Source: Planctomycetota bacterium | GTDB lineage: Bacteria; Planctomycetota; Phycisphaerae; Sedimentisphaerales; Anaerohalosphaeraceae | Reading direction: 5' to 3' | Assembly: GCA_029552545.1 (NCBI GenBank) | Contig: JAKPDO010000002.1 | Coordinates: 1 to 64,000 of the forward strand | Length of the DNA: 64,000 bases | Part shown: positions 10,601 through 22,828 of the stretch, one piece after another | Layout: each line of letters opens with the position of its first letter | Position numbering within the stretch: the stretch's first letter is position 1 | Program-made: the position numbers and the translations under genes | The notes under the pieces: model-generated | Told to the model about the DNA's origin: nothing | The model's input: the letters and a program-made list of their open reading frames with translations, nothing else | The model's database searches: none

Positions 10601-12585
10601 GCGTCCCCGGAAGCCGTCCGTTCTGGAAAGGCGTCTCCGAAGGCCGCATCGACCTGTTCCGCACCAAATGGGTGCCCTGGTACAATGTCCACAAGATGTT
10701 CGCCGGTCTGCGGGATGCGTATGTGCACGCGGGCCGCTCCAGGGCCCTCGAACTGCTGACGGGACTGGGCGACTGGTGCGAATCGGTCGTTGCCGGCCTC
10801 AACGAACTGCAGATGCAGCAGATGCTCGATACAGAACACGGCGGAATGAACGAGGTCCTGGCCGACCTGTATGCGCTCACCGGAAACCGAAAGTACCTGG
10901 AACTGGCCAAGCGATTCATTCACCGCCGAATCGCTGAGCCGCTCGAAAACCGCCAGGACCGGCTTACGGGACTTCACGCCAACACCCAGATTCCGAAGAT
11001 TGTCGGGATGCAGCGGATTGCGGCCCTGACCGGCGATGAAAAACTGCACACAGGGGCCTGCTTTTTCTGGGAAACCGTCACCCGCAATCGCAGCGTGGCC
11101 TTCGGGGGCAACAGCGTCAGCGAGCACTTCAATGACCCGAAGGACTTCAGCGGAATGATTGCCCATCGGGAAGGCCCGGAAACCTGCAATACCTATAATA
11201 TGCTTCGACTGACCGAAGCGCTTTTTGAAGCAGAGCCGAAGGCCGAGTACGCCGACTATTACGAACGCGCCTTGTACAATCATATTCTGGCTTCGATTCA
11301 TCCCCGCAGACCCGGCTATGTGTATTTTACGCCGATTCGTCCGGAGCACTATCGGGTGTATTCGCAGCCGGAGGTGTGCTTTTGGTGCTGTGTCGGAACG
11401 GGGATGGAAAATCCCGGTCGGTACGGCCGGTTTATTTACACCCGGGCTCAGGACGGGCTGTATGTGAACCTGTTTATTCCGTCGGTGCTCACGGCGGCGG
11501 ACAGAGGACTGGTGCTCAAACAGGAAACATCGTTTCCGGATGAGCCCCGTACGCGATTTTCTCTGCAGCTGACCAAGCCGGCGGACTTTACCCTGTATAT
11601 CCGCCATCCGGCCTGGGTAAAAGCGGACGAATTTGCCGTGAAAGTCAACGGCCAGCGGATGAATGTGTCCTCCACGCCGTCCTCTTATGCCGCCGTCAGG
11701 CGGGAATGGAAGGACGGCGACACCGTGGAGGTGGACCTGCCGATGCACCTGCACACGGAGCGTCTTCCGGACGGCTCCGATTGGGCGGCGATTCTGTATG
11801 GGCCGATTGTTCTGGTTCGACCGGCCGGTACAGACCGACTGGACGGTTTGTTCGCCGATGACGGCCGAATGGGCCACGTCGCCCACGGACCGATGGTGCC
11901 GCTGGACCGCGTGCCTGTTCTGCTGACGACAGAACAAGGGCTGCTGGAGCATATCGCACAGGACCCTTCCGCCGGACCGCTGCACTTTCGAATCAAAGAC
12001 ATTATCGAACCGCCTGCGCCGCAGGGACTTTTGCTGATGCCGTTTTTCCGACTGCACGAGCAGCGCTATCAAATGTACTGGGAGCTGACGACAGCGGAGC
12101 GGGTGGCGGCCCGACGCGAAAAACTGGCCGCACAGGAGCGCGCCCGACAGGCCCGGGAAGAGGCAACCCTCGACTGGGTAGCTGTGGGGGAACAGCAGCC
12201 TGAAACCGAGCACGACCTGCAGGGTGAGGGGTTGGAAACCGGCATTCACAACGGCCGGCGCTGGCGCCACGGCTCCTGGATTCAATACACGCTGGACCCC
12301 CGGGGAGCCCAGGAGGCCATCCTGTCCGTCACCTATTCCGGCGATGACCGCGGACGGGAATTTGACATCCTGGTCAACGGCACCGTCATTGCGACCCAGC
12401 AGCTGACCGGCGAAAAACCGAGCCACTTTATCGAAAAACGGTATTCAATCCCCGCCGAGATTCTTCGGGCTGCCGCCGGCAAACGGCTGACGGTTCGATT
12501 TGTTGCCAAACGCTGGCTGGCCGGCGGTCTTTATGATGTACGTCTGCTTCGTCCGGGGGCTCCGGAAATCGAACCGTTTCAATGA
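7618..12585 (+). CDS. GH43-GH43-GH127 triple-enzyme fusion
   Basis: This secreted protein of 1655 residues has three apparent active sites. After a signal peptide (1-29) come GH43 number 1 (about 50-345; catalytic base D65 in HPDPSICRVG, acid in IEGPHIYKR), a GH43-associated beta-sandwich (365-575), GH43 number 2 (578-880; TADPAPLVDG, DIDPTVLIDDDG, TEGPWLHKRG), GH127 (888-1490) and a C-terminal beta-sandwich as seen behind GH127 domains. In the characterised GH127 HypBA1 a Glu and three Cys bind zinc and one Cys is the nucleophile. Here E1188-T-C1190 and C1257-C1258 in FWCCVGTG match, and E1169 is a candidate acid/base. GH127 removes beta-L-arabinofuranose and the GH43 domains alpha-L-arabinofuranose or xylose. 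There is no dockerin-like tail. The start follows a TGGAGG ribosome site. Confidence 0.93.
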   Translation: MKRTLPAHVPAASLFWLFMIFSAVGFAAAPIAFEQFEYSGQDIYSPANLEAGHFRNPILAGFHPDPSICRVGDDYYLINSTFQYFPGLPIFHSKDLVNWKQIGHVIHRPEQLNYTSRRTSGGLFAPAITYHKGLFYVVCTMVDNLGNFVVTAQNPAGPWSNPVKLDFGGIDPSIFFDEDDRAWIVNNDAPQGPAQYDGHRAIWIQEFDWKNLKMVGPRKMLIDGGVDITKKPIWIEGPHIYKRKNWYYLCCAEGGTGPGHSQVIFRSRSVDGPYTPWEKNPILTQRDLDPQVLGAVTCTGHADLEIGPDGNWWAVFLGVRPYQNGLSPMGRETFLLPVTWTEDDWPTILPTDKRVPLIVKSPNGVSVQPSAVPYTGSFSWRDDFKQKDLSLEWIMLRQPKQTWWQIDPAAGRLLLTPQNEKLSGTGNPSFLGRRVRHPVYTASVTVEVPKENNVSAGLALFMNERHHYFFAVRRVGGKPRVFVECVKRGQTSELASVDPHAAQTVRLTIEADKAVCAFRYQIPGEERKTLLENADAAMISFSVPDALFLGATVGPHVRLDASPFPPPLAKGSTFQIQGNPIFRDAFTADPAPLVDGDTLYVYVGHDEAKDGELFNMTGWLCYSTKDMKNWVAHGTVLKPTDFQWAVGDAWASQVIKKDGKYYFFATVQHGPPHVGKAVGVAVSDSPTGPFKDARGSALVYDKMTPNSKVPWEDIDPTVLIDDDGTPWLCWGNGDCYLVKLKPNLIELDGEIQKIDLPYYTEGPWLHKRGNLYYLTYAAFAHQGTAEKICYATAPAITGPWTYQGILTGFAKNSYTIHPGIVEFKGQWYLFYHNATLTLNGLGPATGRRSVCVEYLFYNPDGTIRPIPQTEEGISVPPKKESSVSSCFFPLKDVRLLPSPFSEAVQANRAYLLAHNPDRLLAPYRREAGLEPKAAPYGNWESSGLDGHTAGHYLSALSLMIAAGADPDGQFSQRLDYMLQELAEVQKANGNGYIGGVPGSRPFWKGVSEGRIDLFRTKWVPWYNVHKMFAGLRDAYVHAGRSRALELLTGLGDWCESVVAGLNELQMQQMLDTEHGGMNEVLADLYALTGNRKYLELAKRFIHRRIAEPLENRQDRLTGLHANTQIPKIVGMQRIAALTGDEKLHTGACFFWETVTRNRSVAFGGNSVSEHFNDPKDFSGMIAHREGPETCNTYNMLRLTEALFEAEPKAEYADYYERALYNHILASIHPRRPGYVYFTPIRPEHYRVYSQPEVCFWCCVGTGMENPGRYGRFIYTRAQDGLYVNLFIPSVLTAADRGLVLKQETSFPDEPRTRFSLQLTKPADFTLYIRHPAWVKADEFAVKVNGQRMNVSSTPSSYAAVRREWKDGDTVEVDLPMHLHTERLPDGSDWAAILYGPIVLVRPAGTDRLDGLFADDGRMGHVAHGPMVPLDRVPVLLTTEQGLLEHIAQDPSAGPLHFRIKDIIEPPAPQGLLLMPFFRLHEQRYQMYWELTTAERVAARREKLAAQERARQAREEATLDWVAVGEQQPETEHDLQGEGLETGIHNGRRWRHGSWIQYTLDPRGAQEAILSVTYSGDDRGREFDILVNGTVIATQQLTGEKPSHFIEKRYSIPAEILRAAAGKRLTVRFVAKRWLAGGLYDVRLLRPGAPEIEPFQ

Positions 12586-12607
12586 ATCTTTTTTCTGAGG
12601 GAAAACA

Positions 12608-16280
<3,673 letters not shown>

Positions 16281-16308
16281 GAAACCGGCATTCTTTTCGG
16301 AGAGCGCT

Positions 16309-18624
16309 ATGCCTTCCCAACGGATTCGAATTATTCCGGCGGCAATCTGGATGGCTCTGTCCGCCGTCTCACTTGCGGAAAGCCGCAAACCCCTGACCCT
16401 CTGGTACACCCAGCCCGCCCGGCAGTGGGTCGAGGCCCTGCCGGTCGGAAACGGCCGACTGGGGGCGATGGTCTTCGGCGGTCTCGATACAGAACGGCTC
16501 CAGCTCAATGAAGATACGCTCTGGGCGGGCGGCCCCTATCAGCCGGACAACCCCGAAGGCCCGCAGGCCCTCCCCGAAATCCGCAAGCTTATCTTCGAAG
16601 GCCGCTGCCGAGAAGCCGCCGACCTAGCTTCCCGGACGATGATGGCCCGGCCTTTGCGGCAGATGCCGTATCAGACCGTCGGCGATTTGCGGCTGTCCTT
16701 CGGCTCCGTCGAACCGGTTCAGGACTATCAGCGTTCGCTTCGGCTCGACACGGCCGTCGCTGAGGTCTCCTACAAAAAAGACGGCGTGCTCTTCACCCGG
16801 GAGGTTTTCTCCTCGCCCGTTCATCAGGTTCTTGTCTGCCGGCTGGCCGCCGACAAACCCGGGCAAATCTCCTTCCGGGCCTCCTTCAAGACCCCGCAGC
16901 AGGCCCGCGTTGAAACCGAAGACGGTCATACACTCGTTGTCCGCGGAATCAACGGCTCCGCCGAAGGCATCGCAGGCGCTCTGACGTTCGAGGCTCGCAT
17001 CCGGATTCTCCATCAAGGCGGGCAGTGCCGCGCCGATGCCGACGCCCTGAGCGTTTCCGGCGCTGACAGTGTCGTGATTCTCATTGCGGCCGCCACCAGC
17101 TACAAAAATTATGAAGATGTCAGCGGCGACCCGCAGGCCCTCACCCGGGAACACATTCAAAAGGCCGCTGCGCTGTCCTATGAGCAGCTCAAAGAAGCCC
17201 ACATTCGGGAGCACCGGCGGCTGTTTGACCGCGTGCAGCTTGATTTGGGCACCACGCCGGCAGCGGAGCTGCCCACCGACCGGCGAATCGCCCAGAACAA
17301 GTTGGCCGACGACCCGGACCTGGCCGTGCTGTTCTTCCAGTACGGACGCTATCTGCTGATTTCTTCGTCGCGTCCGGGCGGCCAGCCCGCCAACCTGCAG
17401 GGCCTCTGGAACGAGAGCATGACCCCGCCCTGGGGCAGCAAATACACCATCAACATCAATACAGAGATGAACTACTGGCCCGCCGAGCCGACGAATCTGG
17501 CCGAGTGCACCCAGCCGCTCTTTGGAATGATTCAAGATTTAAGCCGCACCGGCGCCCGAACCGCCAAAGTCACCTGGGGCGCCGGCGGCTGGGTGGCCCA
17601 TCACAACACCGACCTGTGGCGGGCATCAGCGCCCATCGACGGCGTGTTCTGGGGGCTCTGGCCGACCGGCGGCGCCTGGCTGTGCCTGCACCTCTGGGAC
17701 CACTATGAATACCATTTCGACAAGGAATTCCTGAAAGAGTCTTATCCCATTCTGAAAGGGGCGGCCCAATTCTTCCTCGATACGCTCGTGGAAGAACCCC
17801 GGCACAAATGGCTGGTCACCTGCCCGTCTCTTTCGCCGGAAAATGCCCACCCAAAAGGCGCCAGCATCTGTGCAGGCCCGGCCATGGACATGCAGATCCT
17901 GCGCGACTTGTTTGCCTGCTGCATTCAGGCGGCGGAGATTCTGGATATCGACGCCGACTTCCGCGCCCGGCTGGCCGCCGTACGGCAGCGTCTGGCCCCG
18001 CATCAAATCGGCGCCGCCGGCCAGCTGCAGGAATGGCTCGAGGATTGGGATATGCAGGCACCGGAAATGAATCACCGCCACGTTTCGCACCTGTACGCGC
18101 TCTATCCGAGCTGGCAAATCAACCGCCTCGACAGCCCGGAGCTGGCGCAGGCGGTCCGCAAATCCCTGGAGATTCGCGGCGATGAATCCACCGGCTGGGG
18201 ACTGGCCTGGCGGCTGAATCTCTGGGCCCGCCTGGGCGACAGCGCACGGGCCTACAAAATCCTCCAGATGCTTTTAAGCCCCGACCGCACCTATCCGAAC
18301 CTCTTTTCCGCTCATCCGCCGTTCCAGATTGACGGCAATTTCGGCGGCACGGCGGGCATTACCGAGATGCTCCTGCAGAGTCGGCGGGCCGGCGACGTCT
18401 GGGAGCTGATTCTGCTGCCGGCCCTGCCGAAGGAATGGCCCTCCGGCTCCGTCAAGGGCCTGTGTGCACGCGGCGGTTTTGTGGCGGATATCCGCTGGAA
18501 AGACGGGCGGCTCGAGCAGGCCGTCATCCAGTCCCGATTCGGCCATCCCTGCCGCATCCGCTATGGAGACACCCTGCAGCCCATGACCGTTCCCAAAGGC
18601 CACACCGCTGTCTGGAAGCCGTAA
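16309..18624 (+). CDS. GH95 alpha-L-fucosidase / alpha-L-galactosidase
   Basis: This secreted GH95 enzyme has about 771 residues, the normal family length. The N-terminal sandwich begins LTLWYTQPARQWVEALPVGNGRLGAM and is followed by the (alpha/alpha)6 barrel. Family landmarks visible are LQGLWNESMTPPWG, ININTEMNYWPAEP (the two Asn that activate water in characterised GH95) and QIDGNFGGTAG (conserved Asp). GH95 members remove terminal alpha-1,2-L-fucose, and some remove alpha-L-galactose, a known cap on complex cereal glucuronoarabinoxylan. The xylan context favours the second activity, but this is inference. The start at 16309 was chosen because it opens the signal peptide. It is the last gene of the plus-strand cluster and converges with the LamG/Ig-like gene. 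Confidence 0.93.
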   Translation: MPSQRIRIIPAAIWMALSAVSLAESRKPLTLWYTQPARQWVEALPVGNGRLGAMVFGGLDTERLQLNEDTLWAGGPYQPDNPEGPQALPEIRKLIFEGRCREAADLASRTMMARPLRQMPYQTVGDLRLSFGSVEPVQDYQRSLRLDTAVAEVSYKKDGVLFTREVFSSPVHQVLVCRLAADKPGQISFRASFKTPQQARVETEDGHTLVVRGINGSAEGIAGALTFEARIRILHQGGQCRADADALSVSGADSVVILIAAATSYKNYEDVSGDPQALTREHIQKAAALSYEQLKEAHIREHRRLFDRVQLDLGTTPAAELPTDRRIAQNKLADDPDLAVLFFQYGRYLLISSSRPGGQPANLQGLWNESMTPPWGSKYTININTEMNYWPAEPTNLAECTQPLFGMIQDLSRTGARTAKVTWGAGGWVAHHNTDLWRASAPIDGVFWGLWPTGGAWLCLHLWDHYEYHFDKEFLKESYPILKGAAQFFLDTLVEEPRHKWLVTCPSLSPENAHPKGASICAGPAMDMQILRDLFACCIQAAEILDIDADFRARLAAVRQRLAPHQIGAAGQLQEWLEDWDMQAPEMNHRHVSHLYALYPSWQINRLDSPELAQAVRKSLEIRGDESTGWGLAWRLNLWARLGDSARAYKILQMLLSPDRTYPNLFSAHPPFQIDGNFGGTAGITEMLLQSRRAGDVWELILLPALPKEWPSGSVKGLCARGGFVADIRWKDGRLEQAVIQSRFGHPCRIRYGDTLQPMTVPKGHTAVWKP

Positions 18625-18685
18625 AGCACGGAGGCCCCGCATTCTCCTTCTCGCTCTTTTTACGAAAACCGCTCCGCAAGCCGAA

Positions 18686-20902
18686 TTATTCCAGACAGGA
18701 CAGCAGCCCGCACCAGAGCCAGTTTTCGGCAAAAAGCGCCAGGTCGGCAAGATTGACCGCACAATCCCCGTTTGCATCAAAGGGATTGGGGCTCAGGCAG
18801 GGGTCGGCCTCCAGCGGCTCACCATCCGGCCCGTTCTCATACAAGGCCCGTATCCACGGCTCCGAAAGCGGAACATTGTAGATTCGCAGTTCGTTGATTC
18901 GGCCTGCAAACAGAGGATGCACAGCCGCCTGCGAACGGCCCAGCCAGTTGTTGCGGTCATCCAAATCCGACAGACGGCCGTTTAAGTCCGCCGTATCCAT
19001 CAGCTGCCCATTCACATAGAGCCGCATTTTCTGTTCCGCGCCGCTCCAGACCACCGCAGCACAAACTTCCTGACCCGCCGCCGCAGGCGGAGCTGTTAGG
19101 GTCTGAACGGTCCCCCCGAGCCGGCTCTCAAAAACCATCCGCGGATTGGCAGGGTTTTCGTTTCTGGGCGTCAGCATCAGATACCGGCTTCCTGCAAGCG
19201 AGCCGGCCTGACCTTCTCCTCCGTCGCTGATTCCGAAACTGAAAACCGGCTGATTGGCAAGAGTGCTTTCCGCCGTAAACCATACCATCAGCGTCATAGG
19301 ATTGCCCAGCGAGGAGAGCAGTCCGTCGGGCAAATCCAAAAAGGACGCGTTCGGGTCGCCGGAGAGTCTTTCATCGGGCTCTAAAACCGCCGCTCCGTTC
19401 TCCAGCTGAATCCGCCCGCCGAGCAAATCCACTGCAACCGCATTGGCATCCCCGACTGAATCCTCAAACGTTTCATTCATCGTCCACCGATGCACAATCT
19501 TCTCGGAGGAAACATACAAAGCAGCCGGAGCTGACTCATACTCCTCCAGATTGTCCAAAACAACCCGGACCTGATAGACCCCCTCGTCTTCCTCTCCTGC
19601 ATTGTGAATCGTCAAATGAGTCATAATGTGAAAATTCGTATGGATGGGGCGTTCTTCGGAGTACTTTTGTCCGTCGATCGGCAGCGGCTGTCCATCCCGG
19701 AGCCATTCGAGCAGAAGAATCGGCCGGGCCGCAATCACCTCCATCGTCCATTCAACCTGCCCAGCCGGCGGCATTCGAAGCGTCATCGGGTCCGGCAGCA
19801 GATATCGGTCTTCCAGTGTCCCGACAAACGTCAGCCATTCCGGATAGGACGAAAACGACCAGACATCACCTTTGACCCACGTATGAATATTCCAGCAGGG
19901 CTCGTTCGTTTCCGGAATCACACACAGCCAGTTTGGCTCGATAACACAAGTGTCCACACGCCAGTAATAGGTTCGGTTGGGCTCGACCGCATCAAAAAGA
20001 AAAGAGCCGTTCGGGTCGGTCGGCGAAGCAGGAGAGATTTCCATCCCGCCGATCAGCATCGGCTCCGCAGGCAGATTCGGCTCGGCAACCCGTCCGGCAT
20101 CCGTATCCAGATAAAGCTTGTACAACCCGACTCGGTCCGGATTCGTCCATTGAAGAAGAATCTGATACGGCACCGGAACCTGCGGGGAAGGGTTCAGCCG
20201 GACAGCTTTCGCAGGCGGATGGATACCGTGCAGGCGAACTGCATCGATTTCCTCCTGCGTCAAAACATGGTCATAAAACGCCAGCTGATCGATTCGCGCA
20301 TTCAAAAACTTTCCGGGTTCATTGTTGGTGGAGGCCAGATACATCGGGACCGGCTTTCGAGGATAAACAGGCGTCCAAACACGGACCTCCTCGGCAGGCC
20401 CTTCATCTACATAGATTTTGTATTCGCCCGTGGTGCCGTTTCGTGTGCAGCAGACAAAGTGCCACTGTCCGTCATTAATGGAGGTAACAGACTGCACATC
20501 ATAGACATCATCGCAAAACCCGCCGATTCCAAAACCGGCTTTGTCGGTACCCTCCAGACAGATTCCCCAATCGCCGGTTTCGTTCGTGCATCCTTCGTGC
20601 TCCGCGCTGACAATCCCCTTGCCGTTCCAGAACTTTCGGTTGCCGCCCGGCTGGGAATCCGTAGTTTGAACCCAGAATACAATACTAAAATCATCCACAA
20701 CAAACGACGTGGTTACGGCCGTCTGATTCACTCCGTCAAATGATGCGGCCAACCCCTCCACACCGCTGACAAAACCAGGAGCATTCAGCGGAAGAAACTG
20801 CTTCTCCGGAGCCCCTAATGCATCCTCAAAAGTCCCATCGAACGGATAAAAAGCGACCAACTTTCCCTGTACCGAACAGGCAAGAAAAAGAAAACAGGAC
20901 AC
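18686..20902 (-). CDS. Secreted LamG / Ig-like / LamG protein with dockerin-like tail; start uncertain
   Basis: This large secreted protein (about 738 residues from GTG at 20902) has no recognisable catalytic site. The order is LamG (about 10-215), an FN3-like region holding QIPYQILLQWTNP-type sequence (220-350), an Ig-like domain (about 355-460, ending GVYQVRVV), LamG (465-690) and a dockerin-like tail (FDANGDCAVNLADLALFAENWL). It probably binds glycans or surface polymers. The signal peptide argues for a start further upstream than GTG 20902: the frame continues through IKYLLFVSCFLFLACSVQG, but only ATC or ATA codons are available, the ATC at 20935 being three bases after GGGGG. A strong promoter lies at 20991-21019. 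Either a non-standard start is used or a start codon was lost. Confidence 0.85.
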   Translation of the reverse strand: MSCFLFLACSVQGKLVAFYPFDGTFEDALGAPEKQFLPLNAPGFVSGVEGLAASFDGVNQTAVTTSFVVDDFSIVFWVQTTDSQPGGNRKFWNGKGIVSAEHEGCTNETGDWGICLEGTDKAGFGIGGFCDDVYDVQSVTSINDGQWHFVCCTRNGTTGEYKIYVDEGPAEEVRVWTPVYPRKPVPMYLASTNNEPGKFLNARIDQLAFYDHVLTQEEIDAVRLHGIHPPAKAVRLNPSPQVPVPYQILLQWTNPDRVGLYKLYLDTDAGRVAEPNLPAEPMLIGGMEISPASPTDPNGSFLFDAVEPNRTYYWRVDTCVIEPNWLCVIPETNEPCWNIHTWVKGDVWSFSSYPEWLTFVGTLEDRYLLPDPMTLRMPPAGQVEWTMEVIAARPILLLEWLRDGQPLPIDGQKYSEERPIHTNFHIMTHLTIHNAGEEDEGVYQVRVVLDNLEEYESAPAALYVSSEKIVHRWTMNETFEDSVGDANAVAVDLLGGRIQLENGAAVLEPDERLSGDPNASFLDLPDGLLSSLGNPMTLMVWFTAESTLANQPVFSFGISDGGEGQAGSLAGSRYLMLTPRNENPANPRMVFESRLGGTVQTLTAPPAAAGQEVCAAVVWSGAEQKMRLYVNGQLMDTADLNGRLSDLDDRNNWLGRSQAAVHPLFAGRINELRIYNVPLSEPWIRALYENGPDGEPLEADPCLSPNPFDANGDCAVNLADLALFAENWLWCGLLSCLE

Positions 20903-20990
20903 AAAAAGAAGATATTTTATAGATATGATGGCGATAGTCCCCCTTCATTTCATAAAGTCTTACCTCTCCACAAAAATTGGCCTCCAAATA

Positions 20991-21019
20991 TTTATATCTG
21001 CCAAAAGAATCAAAGTCAA
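20991..21019 (-). promoter_or_regulatory. Sigma70-type promoter for the LamG/Ig-like gene
   Basis: On the minus strand TTGACT is followed after exactly 17 bases by TATAAA. Transcription would start near 20984, giving a leader of about 50 bases containing AAGGGGG just before the LamG/Ig-like gene. Confidence 0.7.
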
Positions 21020-21202
21020 GAACAGAAGGTCAGCAAAACATATCGGCTTATACGGTCCACAATGTCCAGATATGGTTTACTTTAAAAAACCCCCTTTCCC
21101 CCGTTATCATCTTTTCTTTTTCTTCTGCCGCCACGGGGCTTCACCCCTTTTGCCTGCAAAAAGTAACCCATTGCCTGCCACTCTGCCCTTTATTAAAGCC
21201 GT

Positions 21203-21291
21203 TTTTGAAAGGGGGCCGATTGATAGAAAAAATTTCAAAATAGAGAAAAATTTTAAAATTTTTCCCATCTACCCTATCAATCACCGCCCCC
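21203..21291. repeat. Nested and competing inverted repeats in a 0.5-kb gene gap
   Basis: Three inverted repeats share this stretch. TTTTGAAA (21203-21210) pairs with TTTCAAAA (21233-21240). GATTGATAG (21218-21226) pairs with CTATCAATC (21274-21282), extended by GGGGGC against GCCCCC. A perfect 20-base palindrome, GAAAAATTTTAAAATTTTTC, lies inside at 21245-21264. The first two structures cannot form fully together, which resembles an attenuator, a cruciform or a small decayed mobile repeat. The rest of the gap (20936-21202) holds only the promoter of the minus-strand gene. Confidence 0.6.
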
Positions 21292-21439
21292 CGACAGACG
21301 ACTAATATAGAGAAACTGGAAAGGCCAGGGAGGTTTGCCTCGGTGATGCCGAGGATGGGAGGGAGTAATATCGGCAATCACACTTCGTCGCGAAGGGATT
21401 TTCCAAACTTGAGTGTCTTGATACGCAGGAGTTGGCAAA
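21292..21439 (+). other. Structured leader before the dockerin/cohesin-like gene
   Basis: Two small hairpins are visible: CCTCGG-TGATG-CCGAGG at 21338-21354 and CTTCG-TCG-CGAAG at 21383-21395, separated by purine-rich sequence. I do not recognise a known riboswitch class. CAGGAG about 10 bases before the ATG is the likely ribosome site. No coding region is apparent here. Confidence 0.35.
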
Positions 21440-22828
21440 ATGAAACGAGGCGTTGTTTATCTATTATCTCTTGTAATCTCCAGCTGTGCTTTTGCCGCGG
21501 TCTCCTTCCGATTGGCCGACCCTAATACCCTGCTTCCTTTGCCTTCCAATGAAATCCTCCTCGGTCAACCGGTCTCTATTGTCATTTCTTCCGATACAAA
21601 CGAACCCTGGCAGGGAGGCATTTTTGTTCGCGGTCAGGACCGTTTTGTGAGCCGGATTGTCGGCCGTGGCAGCAACCCGGTCCTGCGGCATTATCCGGCC
21701 AGCTGTTTTTCTGCGGCCGGCCCCCATGCACGAGCCATGCTTTGGAAAGATTCGTATCTACAGGGCTTTGACTTCTACACGGAGGCCTTTGACCCCAACG
21801 CCGGCGACTGGTTTGTTGTGGACTATCAAGCCCTGCGCCCCGGCACTTGTACACTCGAGTTTTACGACTACACCACAGGGGACCCGAACAGCTGGTATGT
21901 CCCGGCCCAGACGCTGGCGGTAGAAAACACTCCTTCCCGTGATTTTACAGGAGACGACCTGGTCAATCTGGAAGATTTTGCACACTTCGCTTCCTATTGG
22001 CTCGAGGAGGGATGCGCAGCCCCGGACTGGTGCGCTCAGACCGATTTAGACTGGGATGGGCTTGTTGGACTGGCGGATTTGACGCTGTTTTCAGAACACT
22101 GGCTCCGCGGCATGCCCGGCTGGCAGCCCGCTCCCGCCCCGGCTGTGATAGACCCGAACCTCTTCTACGCCATCACAGACAGCGAGGATGCCAATGAAAT
22201 CACCCTGACGGTCGGAGAAAGCGTCCGCCTCTATATTCAGAAAACCACACTCGAGCAGGAAGTGCGTCTGATTTACCTGGAAGCAACCATCTCTGATACG
22301 GAGCTGGGCTGGATTGACAACACCGAGTATGACCCCAACAACCCGGAATCGTCCACAGCCGAACTGCTGGTCGAACCGCGCTATACCTTCTTTGACTATT
22401 GGGGGCCGGGTGAGACCCAGCCGGAAGGAATCGTTTTCTTCGCCACCGGGTTAGGTCAGAACCTCAGCGACGGGCCTGTTGCAAGTTTCGTTTATACAGC
22501 ATCCGAACCGGGCGATGTGATACTTGACCTGATTGACTACGGACAAATTCCGAGCGCCCGACACCGTATGGTCATTCACCAGGTCGCTCCGATGCAGGCA
22601 AATGCTCCGGATACACAGTCCTTCCAGACAATGTCCTTCGCCGTGCCGGAAGCGGAGAACCTGTCTTCTGCCGAATCTGCGGAAACCGCGGCAGAATCCC
22701 AAATTGTGACGGAGGAAGCCGTTGAGTTTCTGGAGCGCATCTGGGAGGAAGACCCGCAGATTCGCGAGCAAATCAGTGAAGAACAATGGAATGACTTTAT
22801 CGAGAAGGTAAGGAATTCAAGTGTATGA
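21440..22828 (+). CDS. Secreted protein with dockerin-like pair between two cohesin-like beta-sandwich regions
   Basis: This secreted protein of 462 residues begins with a clear signal peptide (MKRGVVYLLSLVISSCAFA). Residues about 22-165 form a beta-rich domain (NEILLGQPVSIVISSD). Residues 170-225 are a two-repeat dockerin-like module (FTGDDLVNLEDFAHFASYWL, then LDWDGLVGLADLTLFSEHWL). Residues 235-380 form a second beta-rich domain with LTVGESVRLYI and a closing ASEPGDVILDLID, a pattern like cohesins and related calcium-binding sandwiches. The last 80 residues are Glu/Ser-rich. Homology to cohesin is a suggestion from strand pattern only. The stop codon overlaps the next start (ATGA), implying translational coupling to the C39-like protein. 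Confidence 0.85.
   Translation: MKRGVVYLLSLVISSCAFAAVSFRLADPNTLLPLPSNEILLGQPVSIVISSDTNEPWQGGIFVRGQDRFVSRIVGRGSNPVLRHYPASCFSAAGPHARAMLWKDSYLQGFDFYTEAFDPNAGDWFVVDYQALRPGTCTLEFYDYTTGDPNSWYVPAQTLAVENTPSRDFTGDDLVNLEDFAHFASYWLEEGCAAPDWCAQTDLDWDGLVGLADLTLFSEHWLRGMPGWQPAPAPAVIDPNLFYAITDSEDANEITLTVGESVRLYIQKTTLEQEVRLIYLEATISDTELGWIDNTEYDPNNPESSTAELLVEPRYTFFDYWGPGETQPEGIVFFATGLGQNLSDGPVASFVYTASEPGDVILDLIDYGQIPSARHRMVIHQVAPMQANAPDTQSFQTMSFAVPEAENLSSAESAETAAESQIVTEEAVEFLERIWEEDPQIREQISEEQWNDFIEKVRNSSV

Noticed and set aside
10402..12426. A 674-codon open frame on the minus strand
   Set aside because: It lies antisense to the GH127 region, whose protein is strongly family-conserved; the antisense protein has no domain pattern.
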